Shown piece by piece: positions 6,357-9,795 of a stretch of DNA of 9,795 nt. The stretch is from Treponema sp. Lineage in GTDB: Bacteria; Spirochaetota; Spirochaetia; Treponematales; Breznakiellaceae. Position numbers and translations under genes: made by a program. A model generated the notes under the pieces. It ran no database searches. It saw only the letters and a program-made list of their open reading frames with translations, and had not been told where the DNA came from. The DNA lies in contig JAISOR010000231.1 of NCBI GenBank assembly GCA_031275535.1, positions 1 to 9,795 on the forward strand. The letters are read 5' to 3'. Every line of letters begins with the position of its first letter. Position 1 is the stretch's first letter.

Positions 6357-6385
6357 GATTAAGACCCTAAAGGATACAGGAACTC

Positions 6386-7075
6386 ATGGCCAGGACCTCG
6401 ATTCTTATTATTGAAGATGATCCGGATATTCGGGAACTGCTTTCCTTTGCCATGGAAAAAGAGGGATGGAAGCTCTTTATGGCTAAAAGCGGCGAAGAGG
6501 GATTGCAGCTTCTACACCGGGAGGGGGCGGATTGTATCATCCTGGATATTATGCTCCCCGGCATGGACGGATTTAAGGTCCTGAAAAAGCTCAAGGGTGA
6601 TGAGCCGGGCAGGGATATTCCGGTGATCATGACCACCGCCAAGGGGGAAGAAGCGGACATTGTGGCGGGCCTCGAACTGGGGGCCGATGACTATGTGGTA
6701 AAACCCTATAGCCCCAAGGTCCTTATCGCCAGAATCCGGGCCGCCCTAAGACGGACGGAAGAGGCCCCGCAGGAAGAGCGGACCCGCTGGCGGCAGGGAA
6801 GGCTCTTCCTCGATGCGGAGCGGCACGAGGTCTTCTGTGATGAACAGCGCCTGGAGCTTTCGGCCACGGAATTCGCCCTTTTACAGCACTTCCTGTCTAA
6901 TCCCGGCCGGGTGTTTTCCCGGAACCAGATTATCTCCGGCATCCGGGGGCCGGACTACCCCGTAACGGACCGATCCGTGGATGTGCAGGTCCTGGCGCTG
7001 CGGAAAAAACTGGGCGCCGCCGGGGACCAGATCGAAACCATCCGCGGGGTGGGCTATCGGTTTAAGGAAACATGA
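6386..7075 (+). CDS. phoB: Phosphate regulon response regulator PhoB (OmpR/PhoB family)
   Basis: This is a transcription activator for phosphate-starvation genes. The receiver domain (about 4-118) has the acidic pocket Glu10-Asp11-Asp12, the phospho-acceptor Asp54 in IILDIMLPGMDG, the switch Thr83/Thr84 in IMTTAKG, and Lys106 in VVKPYSP. The C-terminal winged helix (about 130-227) shows LSATEFALLQHFLSNPGRVFSR, then TDRSVDVQVLALRKKLG (184-200) as the recognition-helix region, and IETIRGVGYRF at the end. The length of 229 matches the family. The assignment to PhoB, not another OmpR-type regulator, rests on pairing with phoR and location after pstSCAB-phoU. AGG at 6378-6380 precedes the ATG. No convincing promoter lies in the 65-base gap after phoU, so it is probably co-transcribed with the pst genes. 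Confidence 0.93.
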   Translation: MARTSILIIEDDPDIRELLSFAMEKEGWKLFMAKSGEEGLQLLHREGADCIILDIMLPGMDGFKVLKKLKGDEPGRDIPVIMTTAKGEEADIVAGLELGADDYVVKPYSPKVLIARIRAALRRTEEAPQEERTRWRQGRLFLDAERHEVFCDEQRLELSATEFALLQHFLSNPGRVFSRNQIISGIRGPDYPVTDRSVDVQVLALRKKLGAAGDQIETIRGVGYRFKET

Positions 7076-8919
7076 AAACCGTATTCAGAAAAACCCTCCG
7101 GGTCCTGACCTTGGCGGCCTCGATCATATCCCTTTCGTTTATCCTCTCCGTGCTGGTCCTGGCGGACTCCCTGTATTACGAGACAAATACCCGGAACCTC
7201 CGGGACACCGCCCGGCTCCTCCTCGCGGCGCTGCCGGAAGATTTCTTCGACCCCTATATGACGCCATCCCCGCCACCGGGCCCCGCGGAAAGGCCGGCCG
7301 CGGGAGCTTTCCTCCAAATCGCCCCGGCGCAGCCGGAGGGCCCCTACCGGATGAGCCTTATCGGGAAAGACGGAACCGTCCTTGCCGATTCCCACGCAGC
7401 CCCGGCGGCACTTGAAAACCACCTGAACCGGCCGGAGGTACGGAGCGCCCTGGCGGGTACGGAGGCAACGGCCCGGCGGAATTCGGACAGCCTGGGTTTT
7501 ACCTATATCTATGCGGCCCTGCCCCTCCATGGCAGGAACCCGGAAGACCGGGACGCGGTGATCGGGGTCTTTCGCCTGGCCCTGCGGGTCCCCGGTTTTT
7601 GGAACCGCATGGTCCGGGCCTTGCTGCCCTTTCTCCACATTGCGATCCTGATCCTCGCCGCTGCCTTTGGGGCGGTATACCTCTTCTCCCGGTCCCTCTC
7701 CCGGTCCCTTAACCAACTGGTCGGCATCGCCCTGGCAGCCTCCGTGGCGGATACGGTCCAGGGAATCAATATGCTGCCCCCGCTTATTTCAGACACCGAG
7801 GAATTCAAGACCCTGGAACGGGCCCTTAGGGACATGGCCTCGGAACTGACCCTGCGGATCGAAGGGGCCAAGGCCGAAGGACGGCGCCTCCAGGCCATCC
7901 TCAATGGGATGACCGAAGCGGTCTTTGCCATGGACGAGGGGCTCCTCCTGCACCTGGTGAATCCCCGGGCCCGGCTGCTCTTTGCCATAGCGGGGGAGAC
8001 CGGGCCGGGGACCCTGTCCCTCCTTGAGGCGACCCATTCAACGGACCTGGACGACGCCGCCCGGCGGGTATTGGCGGAAAACACCGTCCTGGAATTTGAG
8101 ATAAAATTACACCCCGGAGGGGTCCGGCAGAATTTCCGGGTCTTCGCGGCCCCCCTCAATAAAACAAGCCCCGGGGGAACCAAGACCGAAGGGGTGGTAA
8201 TGGTACTGAACGACATTACCCGGCTGGTTAAACTGGAACGGGTCCGCAAAGATTTTGTGGCCAATGTTTCCCATGAACTGCGAACCCCCATCCAACTGGT
8301 CAAGGGATTTTCCGAAACCCTGCTGGACTCATCCCTGGATGACCCGGAACAGATCCGCCACTGCATAGGCATTATTCAAAAGAACGCCCAGGCCATGGAA
8401 AACCTTACCACCGATCTTTTAAGCCTCGTAAGCCTGGAGGATGAGGAAAATCCCCATCCGGAAAAGGAAGACGTGGACCTGGGCCGGCTTTTGGACGAGG
8501 CGGCGGCTTCCGTCGAGTTCCAGGCCCGGAAAAAAAACATCAGCCTCACGGTTACCTGTCCCCCGGATCTTAGGGCAAAGCTGCGGGGCCCCTTTATACT
8601 CCAGGCGGTGATCAACCTTCTGGATAACGCCATCAAATACTCCCCCCCCGCCTCCCGGGTTTGGGCCTCCGCCTCCATGGCGGAACAGGAACTGCTCATC
8701 GAGGTCCGGGACGAAGGCATGGGTATTCCGGGGGAACATCTGGAACGGATCTTTGAGCGTTTCTACCGGGTCAACCGGGCCCGCAGCCGCGATGCGGGGG
8801 GAACCGGACTGGGCCTGGCCATAGTCCGCCACATCTGCCTTCTCCACCAGGGCCGGGTCGAAGTAGAAAGCCACGCCGGAGAAGGCTCCCTCTTCAGGAT
8901 GCGCCTGCCCCCGCAGTAA
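7072..8919 (+). CDS. phoR: Phosphate regulon sensor histidine kinase PhoR
   Basis: This is the membrane-bound kinase partner of PhoB. In order over 615 residues: TM1 (about 12-31); an extracytoplasmic domain (32-182) with LIGKDGTVLADS (96-107) and a LGFTYIYAALPL strand (141-152), typical of PhoR/WalK-type sensors; TM2 (about 184-205); a HAMP-like linker (206-262); a PAS domain (about 268-382, starting RLQAILNGMTEAVFAMDEG); the phospho-acceptor His401 in NVSHELRTPI; and the ATP-binding domain with N-box Asn515-x3-Asn519, DEGMGIP (547-553), FERFYRV (561-567) and GGTGLGLAI (576-584). A Pro-rich stretch lies at about 61-75. The large sensor domain resembles Gram-positive PhoR more than the small one of Escherichia coli PhoR. 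The ATG overlaps the phoB stop; AAGGA (7064-7068) precedes it. What the sensor domain detects, beyond PhoU/Pst signalling, cannot be told. Confidence 0.93.
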   Translation: MKTVFRKTLRVLTLAASIISLSFILSVLVLADSLYYETNTRNLRDTARLLLAALPEDFFDPYMTPSPPPGPAERPAAGAFLQIAPAQPEGPYRMSLIGKDGTVLADSHAAPAALENHLNRPEVRSALAGTEATARRNSDSLGFTYIYAALPLHGRNPEDRDAVIGVFRLALRVPGFWNRMVRALLPFLHIAILILAAAFGAVYLFSRSLSRSLNQLVGIALAASVADTVQGINMLPPLISDTEEFKTLERALRDMASELTLRIEGAKAEGRRLQAILNGMTEAVFAMDEGLLLHLVNPRARLLFAIAGETGPGTLSLLEATHSTDLDDAARRVLAENTVLEFEIKLHPGGVRQNFRVFAAPLNKTSPGGTKTEGVVMVLNDITRLVKLERVRKDFVANVSHELRTPIQLVKGFSETLLDSSLDDPEQIRHCIGIIQKNAQAMENLTTDLLSLVSLEDEENPHPEKEDVDLGRLLDEAAASVEFQARKKNISLTVTCPPDLRAKLRGPFILQAVINLLDNAIKYSPPASRVWASASMAEQELLIEVRDEGMGIPGEHLERIFERFYRVNRARSRDAGGTGLGLAIVRHICLLHQGRVEVESHAGEGSLFRMRLPPQ

Positions 8920-8986
8920 TTTTACATTAAAAAGCGAGTACCACCGAATTCGAAGTATTTTCTCGAAAAGCAAGCCCTCCAATCTG

Positions 8987-9054
8987 AAAAACGATGAAAC
9001 AAGCTCTTGGTTTCCCTTTTGTAATATGCATAAAAAATTTGTTTCATCGTTTTT
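8987..9054. terminator. Possible bidirectional terminator after phoR
   Basis: AAAAACGATGAAACAA (8987-9002) and TTGTTTCATCGTTTTT (9039-9054) are perfectly complementary over 16 bp. The core stem is CGATGAAACAA/TTGTTTCATCG, flanked by an A-run on the left and a six-T run (9050-9055) on the right, the layout of a two-way intrinsic terminator. Against this, the loop is 36 bases and the stem is only moderately GC-rich. It is the first plausible stop for the pst-pho transcript, 67 bases after the phoR stop codon. Confidence 0.5.
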
Positions 9055-9077
9055 TACTATAAAACCCCCTCATAAAA

Positions 9078-9224
9078 AACAGTAATTCCACCATGGGAAA
9101 GATACGACGGCCCGGGCGGGTTATCTGAAAGCGGACACTTGACCGAAGCCCCGCAGGGGCAAGCGTGGCCGCTTTCAGATGTTCTGCCCGGGCCATTTCT
9201 TCGTTCAAAGGTGGAATTACTGTT
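9078..9224. repeat. 147-bp multi-arm palindrome with 15-bp perfect terminal inverted repeats
   Basis: The ends AACAGTAATTCCACC (9078-9092) and GGTGGAATTACTGTT (9210-9224) are exact inverted repeats. Nested inside are GGCCCGGGC (9109-9117) with GCCCGGGCC (9186-9194), ATCTGAAAGCGG (9123-9134) with CCGCTTTCAGAT (9169-9180), CAC/GTG (9136-9138, 9165-9167), and an apical GCCCC-GCA-GGGGC hairpin (9148-9160). The pairs are separated by near-symmetric internal loops. On the minus strand the structure ends in TTTTTT, so it could also terminate leftward transcription. No target-site duplication is visible. It may be a non-autonomous mobile repeat or a structured RNA; the sequence alone does not decide. 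Confidence 0.65.
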
Positions 9225-9240
9225 GCCCCCGGATGGTTCC

Positions 9241-9270
9241 TTGCGGTAAATATCATTTTAAGCTTATACT
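9241..9270 (+). promoter_or_regulatory. Promoter of the FKBP-type isomerase gene
   Basis: TTGCGG (9241-9246) and TATACT (9265-9270, five of six to TATAAT) are separated by 18 bases. The predicted start, near 9277, coincides with the first base of a perfect hairpin. The -35 match is modest. It gives the downstream gene its own transcription unit beyond the phoR terminator region. Confidence 0.55.
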
Positions 9271-9276
9271 GTAACA

Positions 9277-9313
9277 GATCCCCATAGGGGATCATCCGGG
9301 TCTATAGGCCCGG
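9277..9313 (+). promoter_or_regulatory. Two leader hairpins before the FKBP gene
   Basis: GATCCCC-ATA-GGGGATC (9277-9293) is a perfect 7-bp stem-loop. Two bases later, CCGGGTC-TATA-GGCCCGG (9296-9313) forms another 7-bp stem with one G-T pair. The first begins at the predicted transcript 5' end, an arrangement known to protect mRNAs from 5'-dependent decay. Neither covers the start codon at 9338, so translational masking is unlikely. Confidence 0.5.
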
Positions 9314-9337
9314 AATCTTATACAAACGGAATAAACA

Positions 9338-9795
9338 ATGTTAAAGAAAACCGTATTTGCCATACTGTTGGCAACTATCGTCCTGTTCGCCTGCAACGCC
9401 GGGGGAAAATCTGATAAGGGAACCGCCCAAGCGGAGACCGCCGCTGCTACAGACAGCGGCATTGCTTCAAGCGGTGTGGCGGATGTGGATACCAGTTATG
9501 CCTTTGGAATGGCCCTGGGCTCGGATCTGAAGCAAACGGGGCTGCAATTCAATTACGACGCTTTTACCCAGGGTTTTAGGGAAGCCGTGGAGGGAAAAGA
9601 GACCAGGCTCTCTATGGATGACGCTATCCAAATCATACAGACCGCCTTTATGGCCGCCATGGCCCAACAGGCGGAGAAAAACAGGGCCGAGGAAACCCAA
9701 TTCCTGGCGGAGAACGGTAAAAAGAACGGTATTCAGACCACCTCCAGCGGGCTTCAATATGAGGTTATTACCCAGGGAAGCGGCACAAAACCCGG
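9338..9795 (+). CDS. FKBP-type peptidyl-prolyl isomerase lipoprotein (Mip/FkpA-like), 3' end cut
   Basis: The protein is expected to be an exported prolyl isomerase that helps fold envelope proteins. The first 152 codons are present and open to the window end. A lipoprotein signal is clear: MLKK, a hydrophobic core, and lipobox Leu-Phe-Ala-Cys with Cys19 as the lipidated residue. A flexible Ala/Ser/Gly-rich linker (20-48) follows. Residues 50-115 look like the FKBP N-terminal dimerisation domain (DTSYAFGMALGSDLKQTG, then FTQGFREAVEGKE). A helical, Gln/Glu-rich connector (about 108-127, ending FLAENG) leads to the start of the FKBP domain, SSGLQYEVITQGSGTKP (136-152). The catalytic core lies outside the window. 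The ribosome binding site is weak (CGGA at 9327-9330, seven bases from the ATG). It is probably unrelated to phosphate control; the promoter and palindrome separate it from phoR. Confidence 0.88.
   Translation, partial: MLKKTVFAILLATIVLFACNAGGKSDKGTAQAETAAATDSGIASSGVADVDTSYAFGMALGSDLKQTGLQFNYDAFTQGFREAVEGKETRLSMDDAIQIIQTAFMAAMAQQAEKNRAEETQFLAENGKKNGIQTTSSGLQYEVITQGSGTKP

Noticed and set aside
6344..6378. Separate promoter for phoB (TTGAAA with GATACA)
   Set aside because: The spacing is too long, at 23 bases, and the -10 candidate would put the transcription start on the start codon. No better pair is present.
9078..9224. Integron attC site
   Set aside because: The size and folded form are suggestive, but the outer core sites do not fit RYYYAAC and GTTRRRY, there is no cassette gene arrangement, and the end arms are perfectly paired, unlike attC.
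9044..9295. 83-codon minus-strand open frame
   Set aside because: It lies over the palindrome, the FKBP promoter and leader hairpins, and its sequence is explained by those inverted repeats.

Overview
The window carries a complete phosphate-acquisition and phosphate-sensing locus, pstS-pstC-pstA-pstB-phoU-phoB-phoR, all on the + strand. It is flanked by a two-domain nucleoside diphosphate kinase gene upstream and a lipoprotein FKBP-type prolyl isomerase gene downstream, the latter cut by the window end. Coding regions are GC-rich, gaps are AT-richer, and ribosome binding sites are clear AAGGAG types. An exported PstS with no lipobox cysteine suggests a diderm cell with a periplasm. My overall impression is a spirochete of the Treponema group, but that rests on recalled protein style, not a search.

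Layout. 1-632: left-edge region. It holds the first codons of a minus-strand gene, a broken minus-strand remnant that reads like the N-terminus of a Phd/YefM-type antitoxin, and two related palindromic elements. Several open frames between about 300 and 715 have no convincing coding signal. 633-1928: a near-consensus promoter and an Ndk with a degenerate first domain and an intact active-site second domain. 1929-2017: the pst control region, with 11-bp phased TTTTAAC repeats that look like a Pho box placed exactly 10 bp before a -10-like hexamer. 2018-6320: pstS, pstC, pstA, pstB and phoU, tightly packed, with two ATGA overlaps. 6321-6385: a gap holding a third copy of the palindrome family. 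6386-8919: phoB and phoR, again joined by an ATGA overlap. 8920-9337: non-coding, with a long hairpin that could be a bidirectional terminator, a 147-bp multi-arm palindrome, and a promoter with two leader hairpins. 9338-9795: FKBP-type isomerase lipoprotein, incomplete.

How the genes work together. PstS captures phosphate outside the inner membrane and PstC/PstA form the channel driven by PstB. PhoU links transporter state to PhoR, and PhoR controls PhoB by phosphorylation. The repeat array upstream of pstS is the obvious candidate for PhoB binding, so the locus probably controls itself. The main oddities are a roughly 100-residue extracytoplasmic insert in PstC, the pseudo-duplicated Ndk, and several intergenic palindromes. 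I see no sign of a wholly new enzyme system. The most testable observation is the Pho-box array.
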